A DNA stretch of 64,000 nucleotides from Athripsodes cinereus (lineage: Eukaryota; Arthropoda; Insecta; Trichoptera; Leptoceridae). The stretch is taken from positions 11,759,684-11,823,683 of the forward strand of contig OX388328.1 of NCBI GenBank assembly GCA_947579605.1, given 5' to 3'. Every line of letters begins with the position of its first letter. Position 1 is the first letter of the stretch. The notes beneath the pieces are model-generated. The model saw nothing but the letters and a program-made list of their open reading frames with translations. It was not told the origin of the DNA and did no database searches. The position numbers and the translations under genes were made by a program. Positions 1 through 10,000 of the stretch are shown piece by piece.

Positions 1-640
1 TATAATACAACTCAATAAAATAGTTTAATTAAAAATAATAAAAGAAACATAAAAAAACATCAGTCACATTTATTTTACTGAAAAAAAAAATACACGCACA
101 TATTTTTTCAAACGACAACAAAATACAAAATTCCACCGTTCTCTTTGAATTATTCTAATCATTACGAACATTAATAATAACAATACTTACTAATAATATA
201 ACTCGCAAACCCCCCAAACTAAGCGCTGCCCCCCCTCCCCCCTCTTACTTTCTATATCCCGCACGCTGTTGTTATTCTTCTTCAACGACGACTGCTGGAG
301 AAATGAAGCTATTCTGCTCACGTTTATTTTAATTAAATTCAGAAGGTAAGTCCACCTCACCTTACAACGAACTATTTCGTTCTATAGTAATAATAATAAT
401 AATATTATATTTCTGCTACTAGAAGTAGATGGGTAGGTACTCCCCTTTGCCCCAACCTCCCCTTTCGGTGTTTTTCTTCTACTATCTTAGTGTAGGGCTG
501 ATTAAAGAAAGTTGATATCTAATTTTTCCCTTCATCATTCTTATACCCTAGATTAAATCTTCTTTCTTTCAATTTTATGCCGCCTATTGTAGTTTTAGTG
601 TGTGTGTTTGTTTTATTTTTTGAGAAGGAATACTGTAATC
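1..640. other. AT-rich stretch without recognised gene
   Basis: I see no reading frame with protein-like composition and no repeat shared with the rest of the window. There are short (TAA)n runs near 390-410 and C-rich pyrimidine tracts near 210-245. It may be intergenic or intronic. Confidence 0.5.
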
Positions 641-641
641 A

Positions 642-892
642 TGGATTGGCCACTTCATTAGATCCGGAGAAGAAAGGGCGACTAAAGGTATTCTGCAGGG
701 TATACCCGTGGGCAGAAGACCGTTAGGCAGACCAAGACAAATATTGTTAGATAACATCAACCGAGATCTAGAAAAGCTCGGTGCTAAAGACGACTGGCAG
801 TCCATTTCTCAGGACAGGCTTGGAGATCTATTGTTTCGGAGGCAAAAGTCCTACATGGGCTGTACAGCCATCGGAAGTAAGTAAGTAAGTAA
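642..892 (+). pseudogene. RTE-c LINE C-terminal remnant with (GTAA)n tail
   Basis: The frame from 642 reads WIGHFIRSGEERATKGIL, then GRRPLGRPRQILLDNINRDL and EKLGAKDDWQSISQDR. This is the usual C-terminal tail of RTE-like LINE reverse-transcriptase proteins, beyond the catalytic core. A deletion of about 4 nt near 812 shifts the frame; it resumes as AWRSIVSEAKVLHGLYSHRK and stops at 878-880. The stop runs straight into GTAAGTAAGTAA (881-892), which looks like the element's simple-repeat tail. It is 5'-truncated and non-coding today. Copies of the same family lie at 4405-4525 (+) and 45935-46190 (-). Confidence 0.75.
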
Positions 893-981
893 TACTATAA
901 TCACCATCCCAGAACAGAGCAATCTAGTGGGACGGTGTAATTTCCCTGTCTTGCGTGAATCAATTGGCGACGTACATGGCC

Positions 982-996
982 GGGGGGGGGGGGGGG
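982..996. repeat. Poly-G run (15 G)
   Basis: Fifteen consecutive G in an otherwise AT-rich region. It is prone to length error in sequencing and could form a G-rich structure. A second run of 10 G is at 29661-29670. Confidence 0.9.
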
Positions 997-1055
997 CAGT
1001 GAAAATTGTCAAATGTTGATGTACTTATTGTAAGAAGGGAAATAAAAAACCTTTT

Positions 1056-1290
1056 CATTTAATTTTAATCATATTTTGAACCACTCCAGATTAATCAATC
1101 CAATTGATCACACTCACCGATATTCAACCTATTTGTATAGGTATTATTAACTAGGTAGGTAGGTATGTTGTATATTATGATACACATACATAATGTGAAC
1201 TTCCTTCAGGAGTGCATGGCACAGAGTTTCGACGCTTATGAATCGACTCAAGGCTTGGACATTCAATTGTGTCAAAAAAATTATAGCATA
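1056..1290. repeat. Copy of the 48.6-kb palindromic repeat family
   Basis: It matches one arm of the large palindrome at 48689-49032: the blocks TCCAATTGATCACACTCA, ACTAGGTAGGTAGGTATG and GTGAACTTCCTTCAGGAGTG occur in the same order. It ends with ACATTCAATTGTGTCAAAAA, the same terminus seen near 48640 (inverted) and 18510. It is non-coding. Confidence 0.7.
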
Positions 1291-1348
1291 AGTTGATATT
1301 TGTTTTATTCATATAGATGTGAATCTTTAGGAACACTTATTGTTTTTT

Positions 1349-1670
1349 TACAGGACAATTGAAAACTTTCAGAAAAGAGTGGCGGATCTAGCAGTAAATA
1401 CTAAAGAATATATAAATAATAATTTCTGTCGAGCATCCGGCAAAAAATTGGTCTCACACTCTTTTTCGTAAGTTTTCGAGTGCCTTGTAAAAGGGCAGGT
1501 GATCGAAAAATAAAAACATTTTTCATCTTATACGACGATGTTTACTACCTCTATTAATCTGAATACCTTATTTTTTTATTGGCACGGAGAGGACAGTTTG
1601 TTTCTTTATTATATGCAGTTAGTTCGCAGGCTACATCACAATCGTGAGAATAGAGATGATATTATGATAC
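1349..1670 (+). mobile_element. SINE-A copy with inverted 5' head
   Basis: The plus-strand copy starts GAGCATCCGGCAAAAAATTG at 1431 and runs through the GTTTTCGAGTGCC block and the GGCACGGAGAGGACAG block to a decayed 3' end near 1670. Just upstream (1349-1384) the first part of the same repeat occurs on the minus strand (AGGACAATTGAAAACTTTC), so the two heads face each other. Divergence suggests an old insertion. Confidence 0.65.
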
Positions 1671-1751
1671 CCTTAAAGAGTTTTACCGGAAGAGTAAATA
1701 GTAGATACTTAGTGAAACGTCTCTCGTCGATTCACTGAGTATCCAAATACA

Positions 1752-1885
1752 CCGCCCTGTTGCTTCTCTTATGGGATAGACAGAAAGGATCGAGCGTTAC
1801 TTATATTCTTGCAATTTCTCATGCATGCTCTCTTGTTTATTCTACTCAACACGTTCTTTTAGAATTTGATTATGGGGCTGCCACA
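1752..1885 (-). pseudogene. RTE-a LINE C-terminal remnant
   Basis: Read on the minus strand it gives pieces of the NRRACMRNC block of RTE-a. Its plus-strand text GACAGAAAGGATCGAGCG matches the copy at 63722-63870. It has no intact frame and is strongly decayed. Confidence 0.5.
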
Positions 1886-2359
1886 AATTCAAGTATCTCT
1901 TTCATTCTTTCCGTATGCCTTAACCGAATTTTTCTGTTACATTTAAAATATAACCTGACCAAATCAACAATAAATACCCATTAAAATTATTTATCATTAT
2001 CATTGGTATTTTGTCACTAGTATTTTGTAATTTGTCATAATCATTGGTAACATCTTAACATTACCCACCAAAAAAACTGATTTTCCCAATCATACTGTAT
2101 AATATTTCCCAACCCCTGTCACCGTCGCCGTCGCTCTATACTGCTTTATGTCCCATTAGCTATTGCCTTATGAACCAGCTTCTCACCCCACACCGTCCCA
2201 ACCCCCTTAATCCCCCACTTTTATATTATTTAACCACCCCTAACAAAATGCCTAGGTATTGTATATTAAATAACAAAATTGAAACACACAAGTCTACAAC
2301 TTTACTTCTTACGGATTCCTTTGTAAGAACGACAATAAATTCATCTGCTTTCTTGTCAC

Positions 2360-2412
2360 TAGCAGTTGGTCTACTGGCTACCCTACTTGTGGTAGACATT
2401 TTGATAGGTAGA
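2360..2412 (+). mobile_element. SINE-A 3' fragment
   Basis: AGCAGTTGGTCTACTGGCTA and CCCTACTTGTGGTAGA match the last third of SINE-A. The tail is lost where an RTE-a fragment begins about 40 bp downstream. Confidence 0.55.
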
Positions 2413-2445
2413 GAGACGTCTCCATATTGTATACACGTCACTGCA

Positions 2446-2545
2446 TTCATTGTTGAGCGAATGAACGAAGAAAGAATGACAAAGAAGAGATACTTGTCTG
2501 AAAGAAGAAGTGTGAGGAAGCGTGGTCGTCCGAGAACCATGATGC
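2446..2545 (+). pseudogene. RTE-a LINE C-terminal fragment
   Basis: Encodes VERMNEERMTKKRYLSERRS followed by VRKRGRPRTM, matching residues just after the LRWFGHVERM motif of the longer copy at 28624-29082. It is truncated on both sides, so it cannot be a gene. Confidence 0.7.
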
Positions 2546-2552
2546 ATGGTAG

Positions 2553-2820
2553 GATAATCACGCCATTGCGATAAACTCGCCCTCTGTATATTGATTGTAT
2601 TTAGTTTGAATGTATACCTTTTATGTAATTGTTTTTTATCAATGTACAGTAAAGAATGAATAAATAAATAAAAGATAAATAAATTAATAAATAAGGAGAT
2701 CGTGCCTTTGCGATAAACTCGCCATCTGTATATTGATTGTATTTAATTTGAATGTATACCTTTTATGTAATTGTTTTCAATCAATGTACAGTAAAGAATG
2801 ACTAAATAAATAAATAAATG
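2553..2820 (+). repeat. Tandem pair of J3 LINE 3' ends
   Basis: GCGATAAACTCGCC occurs at 2568 and again at 2710, each followed by the same roughly 100 bp (CTGTATATTGATTGTATTTA, then CAATGTACAGTAAAGAATGA) and an (AATA)n tail. The 142-bp spacing with near identity shows a tandem duplication or two insertions at one A-rich tail. The sequence is the 3' untranslated end of a LINE; no coding part is kept. Confidence 0.75.
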
Positions 2821-2936
2821 ATGATGTGGAAAAGAAAAAGAACGGATGAAAAGATTTAATGAGTGTGAAACAAGGAAATACGAGTAAAGATGTTAAGAGA
2901 AGGAAGAAAAAGATTTACAGGGCGTGTAAAAAGAAG

Positions 2937-3208
2937 TGTCGATTTTATAAAAAAAGATATTTTGCTTCTTAAATTCAGCGATGAAGTTTGCTACCCATCC
3001 TTATCTTTATGGCACGAAGAAGACAGTTTTGATAGTATAATATAGTTGTAGTAGAGTACAGAATACATAAAGAGAGCGAGTCTATCGCAATAACGCTATT
3101 ACTTCCAAGTAACCCAAATTTACACACATTCAGCAAATACCCAAGTTTGCTGGTTTCTCCACTTGTGAGTTGTGACGTGATGGTCTAATAGTAGTAGTAA
3201 TAGTAAAT
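2937..3208 (+). mobile_element. SINE-A copy, decayed and interrupted
   Basis: TTAAATTCAGCGATGAAGTT and GGCACGAAGAAGACAG mark the middle of SINE-A. After a stretch of unrelated sequence (about 3055-3140) the 3' end resumes as CCACTTGTGAGTTGTGACG with a TAGTAGTAGTAATAG tail. Confidence 0.6.
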
Positions 3209-3887
3209 ACATATTTTTCGGAAAAAAAAAAACTACGTAATCTACTTATGTTTTATGCCGACGATATTAAAATACGAAATACTTATATATATTATTCTCG
3301 TAGTACGTATATAGGATTGTATCTACATTTTACGATCTTTGTTTCTCTGTCTTACTAATAATAAAATCTACCTCAATTAATATTTCTTGCTCACTTTTCA
3401 TAATTTCTTTAACAATACTTGTATAAATACCTATATACAGTCGATTCCGCTTAATTGGGACACATCGGGACTTGGGCATTTTGTCCCAATTAAGCGGCTG
3501 TCCCAATTGAGCGAAATTCACATTTTTTTTTTAATTCATTTATTTTGTTTTGGCAACTAAAGCCATTAAACCAGTAAAACACACATAAAATTAAATAATG
3601 CATATTTTTTTCAATTATTTTATTTTATAAACTCTTGGAAACTGTTAATTACATTATAGGTAATATAAATTATCATATAAATTACAAATTCATATGTAAT
3701 ATAAACTTTTAAGAAAAAAATAAATTCATAATTAAAATAATAAATGGGTAGGTAGGTACATACAATTTAATTCAGTGCAAAAATGAGAACATATTTTTTT
3801 TTGAGAATATGTGTAACATAATATGTGCTGTGATCTTAAATTTACTGTCCCAATTAAGCGGAGTATTGTCCCAATTAAACATATAAA

Positions 3888-4218
3888 CTTTTTTTTTTTT
3901 TTGGTCTTTGGTCTCGTCCCCTTTTTGCGAGTGCAAGCTCGATGTGGAATCTCTGGACCACGTCTTCCTCGGTTGCCCAATAAGAGACTCTTATGACTTG
4001 TATTATGAGATAACTGAAGTCCAGTATCCAATCAATATGTCTTGCCTCTTACACACTGATGCCCTCTCTGCATATCTCAAGATTTTAAAATCCGCCAAAA
4101 GAAATTTTATTATCTTATAAATTAATGCCTTAATATTACGTGACATCTTCCCAAAATATTGTACTTGACACAAATCGTCCCACAAGGGACGGGTTGCCGT
4201 AATCTTATAAATAATAAT
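3888..4218 (+). mobile_element. LINE 3' fragment nested in the pogo-like element
   Basis: An exact 11-bp target duplication, AAACATATAAA, lies at 3877-3887 and 4219-4229. This proves the insertion came after the host element. Between them are a poly-T head, a coding tail and an (ATA)n 3' end, the structure of a 5'-truncated non-LTR retrotransposon. Confidence 0.8.
3908..4120 (+). pseudogene. LINE ORF2 C-terminus with zinc-knuckle motif
   Basis: The frame reads SSPFCECKLDVESLDHVFLG then CPIRD, a C-x-C...H...C cluster found at the very C-terminus of Jockey-group ORF2 proteins. About 70 codons remain, ending in a stop before the (ATA)n tail. A rearranged minus-strand relative is at 6788-6895. 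Confidence 0.65.
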
Positions 4219-4404
4219 AAACATATAAATTTACTATTGGCTAATGGGTTTGGTTTCTGTTCTTTGAGATTTGTCCCAAATAAGCGGCTGTCCCAATTAA
4301 GCGGAATCGACTGTAATGGATTTGAATATATCGACTCGACAAGTCCAAATGTCTTATATATTCGAGAAATTACCATTTTTGTAATTTTGTTTTATTTACA
4401 TTAG

Positions 4405-4525
4405 GCATGCTATGCTTAACCGAGATCCAGAGAAACTAAATGCTAAAGACGTCTGGCAGTCCATTGCTCAAGATAGAAAGGCTTGGAGATCTATTGTTTT
4501 GGAGGCAAAGGTCCAGCAAGGGCTG
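4405..4525 (+). pseudogene. RTE-c LINE C-terminal fragment
   Basis: Reads LNRDPEKLNAKDVWQSIAQD then RKAWRSIVLEAKVQQGLF, closely matching the end of the copy at 642-892 and keeping the codons that copy has lost. It is truncated and nested in DNA-T. Confidence 0.7.
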
Positions 4526-4689
4526 TTCACAAAAGAAATTGAAAAATACAAAAGAAATTGAAATATAGGTAGGTACTCTACAATAATCGCACTGTTAAAG
4601 ACAAACGTTGTTTTCGTTCCGTTCCGTTCCGTTTTGAAAACATATAAGAATTCGCGGAACTTTTTTTTTAAAGATATATCTGTTTTTTT

Positions 4690-4850
4690 TTTGTTATAAA
4701 CAAATACAACCTTATACACCTTTCACAGTAAGCTACTAAAAGCTTGTGTCGTAAAAAGGGAGTTTGCCGGCACCTGGTATCGAACCACGGACTCCATGTT
4801 CACGAGGCCGAGACTCTACCTCCAGGCTACCGACGAAATCGCAAAAAAAA
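4690..4850 (-). mobile_element. tSINE-1: tRNA-derived SINE
   Basis: On the minus strand the head holds GGTTCGATACC (plus-strand 4776-4786), a perfect pol III B box, after GGAGGTAGAGTCTCGGCC. The body GGTGCCGGCAAACTCCC and a tail toward TTGTTATAA follow. Two more copies lie at 38290-38420 (-) and 62400-62550 (+). The tRNA-like head plus a shared body of about 170 bp support a SINE rather than a tRNA gene. Confidence 0.7.
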
Positions 4851-5474
4851 AATTTTCATTTCTAAATATTTACCTAATACTTAAAGGGAACCGAATATTT
4901 TTTATAGTTATTTGATTGTGGAATATTGAGAGAGGCGTTGATTGTGTATACTACCAATTAAATCAAAATTATCGGCTTCTTGAGTAATGGAACTAGAGTA
5001 GGTAGGTAATAGTTGATCTGGAATCTCTATAGGAGAGTCTAGTCTTCATTATTTTCTCGTACGTTGCCCAAAATTCACAAAGAAAAAAACACTTTATCGA
5101 GGGAATTTATTATCTTGAGTTAAGAAACTAAAATTTTGCACACTGTAATTTTTTTTCTCAACCATCTCCGTGAAAAAATAAAATAAAATTACAAAACATA
5201 ATTATTTCTCTATTTATTTATGGAAAACACATGGAAAATATGGTTCAAAAACGGTATAGATGCAATAGAAATGAAGTTTAAAGATATCTCTCAAATAAAA
5301 AATCTGAGAAATAGAATGTGTGTGATTATTTTGTTGATATTATGAAATAAAATTTGGTATTAGAATTAAGACCCAATATTTAATGTGCCCTCGGGATGAC
5401 TCTTTTCATGAGTTAGCCCTGAATTTAATTAAATTTGCTTTTATTGTGATGATATAAATAAAAAAGAGGTATAA

Positions 5475-6405
5475 AAATTCGAGTTTTGTACAGTTTTAAG
5501 ATATTAATAGAAAAAAAGGTACAATCGATTAGGGTTTTGTACAGTTTTCAGATTCAGCACGATACTCCGTGATTAAGTATATAAATTGGAAAATAGGTAT
5601 AATTAATTCGGGATTTGTACAGTTTTCACACATATGTAAATAGGTATAATTAATTCGGGTTTTGTACAGTTTTCAAATTCAACTAGAGACGCCGTGATGA
5701 TATATAAATAGAAAAAAAGGTATAATTAATTCGGGTTTGTACAGATTTCAGATTCAGCACAAGACTCCGTGATGATATAAATAGCAAAATAGGTATAATT
5801 AATTCGGGTTTTGTACAGTTTTCAGATTCAGCTCGAGACTCCGTGATGATATAATTAGTTAATAATAATAATAACACTTTTTTGAACAGAAAAAATCATG
5901 AGCAATTGGCGGACTTATTGCCTGGTGGCAATATCTTCCAGCTAACCAAATAAATAATTATAAAAAACGGGTTTTGTACAGTTTTCAGATTCAGCATGAG
6001 AATATCCCGTAATAGTATGAATAAATAAATAGGTATACAATTTTCGGATTTTTTACAGAGACCCCGTGATGGTATAGTAATAGGTAAAATTAAATAGTTA
6101 AAAGAATGTCGGATTTTGTACAGTTTTCAGATTCAGACACGACATACCTTGATAATGTGATAAATAGGTATAGGTACATTTTTTGATTTTGTACAGTTTT
6201 CAGATTTAAATACGAGCCGTCGTGATGGAATAGATATAAATATGTATAAATTGATATAGATAGGTATAAAATTTTCGGGATTTGTACAGTTTTCAAATTT
6301 AAACACGAGACCCCGTGATGGTATAAAACTATAAATAGATAAATAAGTATAAGAATGTCGGGTTTTGTACAGTTTTCAGATACGAACTCGATTTATAGGT
6401 ATAAA
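5475..6405. repeat. Degenerate minisatellite, unit about 70-85 bp
   Basis: The core GGTTTTGTACAGTTTTCAGA recurs about 12 times (near 5484, 5530, 5610, 5657, 5734, 5808, 5970, 6043, 6110, 6185, 6278 and 6360), usually followed by TTCAGCACGAGACTCCGTGA and an AT-rich spacer. Unit length and sequence vary, so the array is old. It is interrupted at about 5875-5965 by a LINE 3' fragment. Short open frames here are only repeat translations. Confidence 0.85.
5890..5965 (-). mobile_element. J3-type LINE 3' fragment inside the minisatellite
   Basis: GGCGGACTTATTGCCTGGTG then GCAATATCTTCCAGCTAACC is the minus-strand hairpin-like 3' end of the J3 family, followed by AAATAAATAATTA. A similar fragment is at 38086-38140. 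Confidence 0.5.
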
Positions 6406-6787
6406 AGAACATTAATAATAATAATAATAAAATATACAGAAATGATATCAAAAAGGCGAGAGAAAAGATACACGGGGATGTTGTGGAGATAGAGAGAAAG
6501 ATAGAGTGTGTGTGTATAGGGGTAGGGGGTTGAAAAAGATAGAAGTTGTTGGTAGTTTTTAGGGAGGGTAAAAAAGGTTATAAAGCGATATCTGTAAAAG
6601 TGTTAGTAGTGGAAGTAGTGATAGTTCTAGCATTAGTTTTATAAAATGGATGGTAGTAAACAACAATGTGTTAAGCCTACTCAGCCTGTAACTGAGATAA
6701 TTAAGTTAACACCAAAAGTTGAATAATCAATAAAATAAAATAAAAAGTTGGCGGACTTAAAATTTTGAGATATACAGAAAGGATATC

Positions 6788-6895
6788 AGTTTGCAATTGG
6801 TAAGAAATGTTAATCGGATACTGGACTTCATGGTCCAGGGATTACAACACATCGAGCTCGCACTCGCAAAAAGGGGACGAGACTAAACCTATCCT
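6788..6895 (-). pseudogene. Minus-strand relative of the 3908-4120 LINE tail
   Basis: CGAGCTCGCACTCGCAAAAA (plus strand) is the reverse complement of the zinc-knuckle start at 3918-3945, and TTGGTAAGAAATGTTAATCG corresponds to its later codons. The middle (residues after SLDH) is deleted, so it is a broken copy. Confidence 0.55.
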
Positions 6896-6899
6896 AAAA

Positions 6900-7605
6900 A
6901 GATGACTGTCTAATTTGTGGTGATTAAAGCGCCTGCGAGTCAATGTGAAAATCTCATAACTGGAAAACCTGGAATTATGGAACCATGACTATTTATCTAC
7001 ACGAGCAAATATATAATACGTTTATTTTATTGAAATTTATCACAACGCTAAATTATTGTAAAAATAAAACATCGATAATCATATTCGTATCTTGATACAT
7101 TGTCACACAACAAACTCAATCTCATCTATGCATTATATATATTATAAATATGTAGCTATATTTTAGGAGAGTGGGTTTGTTCTCATCCCCTCCAAGCAAT
7201 AGTATTAGTAGCAGTAGTTGGGGGGTAGTTTTTAGTGGAGGTTAGACAGAATAAGAATAATAATAATATAATATAGAAAGAGAGCTATAAGTGTTGTAAG
7301 TGTATAGTATAGAGGAGGAGGGGTGGGCTTAGAAAGAACGTTAGCGAATAAAACAACGTTAGAAGGTTTTACTTAAAAAGGGGGTAGTTATATATTATTA
7401 TTATATTATAGCTAGAGAATCTGTTGATATTATTTCTCTATGCTTGTATATTAGAAGCGGTGGCTGTGTTAGATGTAAATCAGGGGTGAGAAACTTTGCA
7501 TATTTTTTTTCATTATTGTTGAATATAAATAGCTGTAGCTTTTTGCTGCATTATTTACACCGGCATGTATAAAAAGCTGGTGTTAAAAGTTTACAAAGAG
7601 GTGTA
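6900..7605. other. AT-rich interval, no gene seen
   Basis: Contains purine-rich AGAGAGGA tracts (7270-7330) and a (TTA)n block near 7395. No coding frame or shared repeat was recognised. Confidence 0.45.
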
Positions 7606-7611
7606 TATTTA

Positions 7612-7945
7612 TCGAAGAATGCCTCGAATACCGTGGACAAACTTAATGCCCAATACAGAAGTCCTACGTATAGAGAGCTCCTGACGAATATTAAAGTTCG
7701 TAAAGTCTCATTTTTGGATCACATCCTGTGAGGCGATAAATATCGGCTTCTGCAGTTGTTAATAGAAGGCAAGATTGAGGGACGTCGTGGAGTAGGAAGG
7801 GGGCAGATGTCGTAGCTGGCAAATATACGGCAATGGACCGAAACAATATAGATAGGAGAACTGGTCCGCACAGCGCGAGACAGAGAAGCTTTCTCCAGAG
7901 TGATCCCCAACGTCTGGGGGGCCCTAATACGGCACTGATAGAAGA
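7612..7945 (+). pseudogene. RTE-b LINE C-terminal remnant
   Basis: From 7612 the frame suggests RMPRIPWTN...NTEVLR, then KVRKVSFLDHIL, then LLIEGKIEGRRGVGRGQMS, a stop, and RQWTE. The last part reads RTARDREAFSRVIPNVWGA. These are the ordered blocks of the RTE-type C-terminal domain. Several stops and frame shifts make it a pseudogene. It ends in a (GAA)n tail at 7941-7953. Better copies are at 9768-9950 and 62585-62900. Confidence 0.7.
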
Positions 7946-7949
7946 AGAA

Positions 7950-8460
7950 GAAGGGTTTCCCACAACTTTTCCCTAGATGTTTTTAGAGCTGAACTCATAT
8001 ATTATCATTCAGACTCAATGGAACATTTTTTTTAAAAAAGGGGTCTAAAGATTTGCCAAAAGCGATCCCCCCGACAAAAAAAAAAACAACATTTAGAAAG
8101 GACCCCTGGACCTCCAAAGCGTAAACATGGGGGCGTTAATGACCCCGTTAAAAATCACTTATTTAACATTTCTCTTTCTGTATGCATGTAGGCCATTTCA
8201 AAACTTTGCCATTCTTTTCGGTCTCGCACAAAATGAACTAGCTTTTATCTCAAAACTTGGATTATAGTAAATAACTGGAATTTGACCACTTCTAATAGGA
8301 ATATTTCGATATAAAGCGCAGTATCCTAAACATTTATTTGTTGGTAAAATAATAATAAGATGTTTTTGGACGTTTTTCAGTAGTGGTTTTATGATTTTAT
8401 ACAACGGTATATTATATCTTTTATATAAGAAAAGAAATATATTATTTAATTTTATTTTAT
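7950..8460. other. Interval without recognised gene
   Basis: Holds a poly-A run (8078-8090) and a few G/C-rich words (GGACCCCTGGACC). I see no protein-like frame and no match elsewhere in the window. Confidence 0.4.
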
Positions 8461-8465
8461 TTTAC

Positions 8466-8710
8466 TATACTACTATACGACCTATACTATACCCTCACGC
8501 CGTGTTCCAAGTGAAAAAGGCAGAGAGAAGGGAACGCCAAACAGATCTATCTTTACACACTCCCTTCGCTTCCTTCACATTCATACAGTTTCTCATGCAC
8601 GCACGTCGGTTCCTCTTACTCAACACACGGCCGTCCTTGAGAATTTGATCCACGTGATCAAGCCACGTGGTTCTCGGACGCCCGCGCTTCCTCACACCCT
8701 TTCTTTCTTT
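8466..8710 (-). pseudogene. RTE-a LINE 3' end, minus strand
   Basis: The minus-strand frame reads KRGRPRTTWLDHVDQILKDG, RVLSKRNRRACMRNCMNV and KEAKGVCKDRSVWRSLLSA, stops, and then gives GCGTGAGGGTATAGTATAGG and a short (TATAG/TAG) tail at 8465-8487. It is 5'-truncated at about 8710. The frame is open for 66 codons, which suggests a fairly young copy. Confidence 0.8.
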
Positions 8711-8711
8711 C

Positions 8712-9000
8712 AGACAAGTATTTTAATCGTTTATTTTATTTATTTATTTATTTGATCAGTATACGGCATTTGTCAAATACAATACATATAATATTCCATA
8801 CACCTAACATTATCAATTTATTGTTTGATATTGTTAGAAAAACATTAATAACTTTGATTAATCTAATAATATTAATTATTGCACAATAAATATTTACAAA
8901 GTTATAAAATAATGTGATACAAATAAATTATATTTTACAGTGGGCGAGTTTATCGCAGAAGCGATATCTTCCAACTTACTTATTTTGTATAATCGAGAAA
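8712..9000 (-). mobile_element. Two LINE 3' ends (J3b then J3), minus strand
   Basis: The plus-strand ATTTATTTATTTATTTG then ATACGGCATTTGTC (8733-8775) is a reversed J3b tail with its TGCCGTAT signature. GGCGAGTTTATCGCAGAAGC then GATATCTTCCAAC (8942-8976) is a reversed J3 end. Neither keeps coding sequence. Confidence 0.6.
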
Positions 9001-9439
9001 TAAATAAAACCAAAGGTTGTTCAGCCCTATCGCAGAGAATTCTCCTTGTAGTTTGCATAGCAGATATGGTCCTCCTTTAAACCCAGCCTTTCCATCTCCA
9101 ATATACACCCACAAACACACACATACACTCACAGAGTAGAGAAGAAGAAGAAGGCACTTCCTTTTCTCCCTTTTTCTCACAAACCACCATCACCACCCTT
9201 TCTATATTATTATTATTACCTACTATTATTTTCTCATCCCCTAACAGAATACAGCTTTCTGCTGCTATTCCTTTTACTATACAACTACCCCCTACTGATA
9301 TTATACAAGGTAGCTCGCTTTCCACCCCCTACGCCCCCTGTTTCTGACGTTCTTCTAATCTTTACATTCATCCCACCTCTAGGTATAGTAGAATATTAAA
9401 ATTGTAAGTACATAATATATACATATGAAAATTTTATAT

Positions 9440-9560
9440 TGGATAAGTTGGAAGATATCGCGCCTCTGCGATAAACTAGCCCTCTGTATATTGATTGTAT
9501 TTGATGTGCTTGTATGTAAAACTGCATGATATCAATTTGCAATAAAGAAAAAATAAATAA
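9440..9560 (+). mobile_element. J3 LINE 3' end
   Basis: GGAAGATATCGCGCCTCTGC then GATAAACTAGCCCTCTG, followed by ATATTGATTGTATTTG and an A-rich (AATA) tail. It abuts a PLE head on its right. Confidence 0.7.
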
Positions 9561-9755
9561 TTCGATGTAATTGACCGAAGGCACTTGTTGGAAGTCCATT
9601 TGAAGATAAATCGAAAAAAACACAGCTTTTAGTACATCTCCTGATGATAGAGTCGAGAGTCTCCGAAAACTAGTAAGCCAAGGCTTTAAAAGTCATTTGG
9701 AAGTTAACTACATACTGTGTTTTTAATTTCAATTTATTTATAAATAAACATGTAA
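9555..9755. mobile_element. PLE pLTR remnant with hammerhead-like core
   Basis: Two inverted parts. On the minus strand an ATG at 9599-9597 opens MDFQQVPSVNYIELF, the start peptide shared by other PLE heads here. On the plus strand CTGATGA (9641-9647), a GAGTC/GTCTC-type hairpin and GAAA (9665-9668) are followed by the near-palindrome ACTAGT, then AAAGTCATTTGGAAGTTAAC and TACTGTGTTTTTAATTTC. The order of box, stem, GAAA and self-complementary segment is that of the hammerhead ribozymes known from Penelope-like elements. The rest of the element is missing. Confidence 0.55.
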
Positions 9756-9767
9756 TGTTTTTATAAG

Positions 9768-9950
9768 TATTGGAGGGCAAGATAGAGGGGAGACGGGGAG
9801 TTGGCAGAAAGCAGATGTCCTGGCTGCGCAAAATTAGAGAGTGGACCGGAATCCGGACAGTGGATGACCTGTCCAGAGCAGCACAGGACAGGGAGGTTTT
9901 CGCAGGAGTGATCAACAACGTCGGGGGGACCTGTTATTCGTTATTTTCTT
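9768..9950 (+). pseudogene. RTE-b LINE C-terminal fragment
   Basis: Open from 9770: EGKIEGRRGVGRKQMSWLRK, IREWTGIRTVDDLSRAAQDR and EVFAGVINNVGGT, the standard end of RTE-type ORF2. It has no reverse-transcriptase core. It starts abruptly beside the PLE remnant, so it is a 5'-truncated insertion. Confidence 0.75.
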
Positions 9951-10000
9951 CGTTAATTTCTTCGTTATTTTATTATATCCATGTATAATATCCACTATCC

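Larger units (their letters stand above)
3438..4313. mobile_element. pogo/Tigger-like DNA element with TA target site
   Basis: Both ends carry an identical 24-bp inverted repeat starting CAGTCGATTCCGCTTAATTG, flanked by TA on each side (3436-3437 and 4314-4315). TA duplication and a CAGTCGA start are typical of the Tc1/mariner superfamily, pogo/Tigger branch. The word TCCCAATTAAGCGG recurs several times inside. No transposase remnant is visible, so it is non-autonomous. Its own length is about 530 bp; the rest is a nested LINE fragment (3888-4218). Confidence 0.75.
4340..5010. mobile_element. DNA-T repeat copy, interrupted twice
   Basis: Pieces TTCGAGAAATTACCATTTTT, TAATCGCACTGTTAAAGAC, AAAGGGAACCGAATATTTTT and GTGGAATATTGAGAGAGGCG match the copies at 10001-10590 and 37000-37580 in order. 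It is split by an RTE-c fragment (about 4405-4562) and by tSINE-1 (4690-4850). The right end is degraded (TTGAGTAATGGAAC). Confidence 0.65.

Noticed and set aside
2170..2574. A 134-codon plus-strand frame as a gene
   Set aside because: Its second half is a SINE-A scrap and an RTE-a fragment (VERMNEERMTKK); the first half is low-complexity.
5683..6296. Minus-strand frames repeating ENCTKPEL and LKTVQ
   Set aside because: They are translations of the minisatellite unit, not a repeat protein.
5475..6405. CRISPR-like array
   Set aside because: Units drift in length and sequence, spacers are not unique, and the genome is eukaryotic in character.
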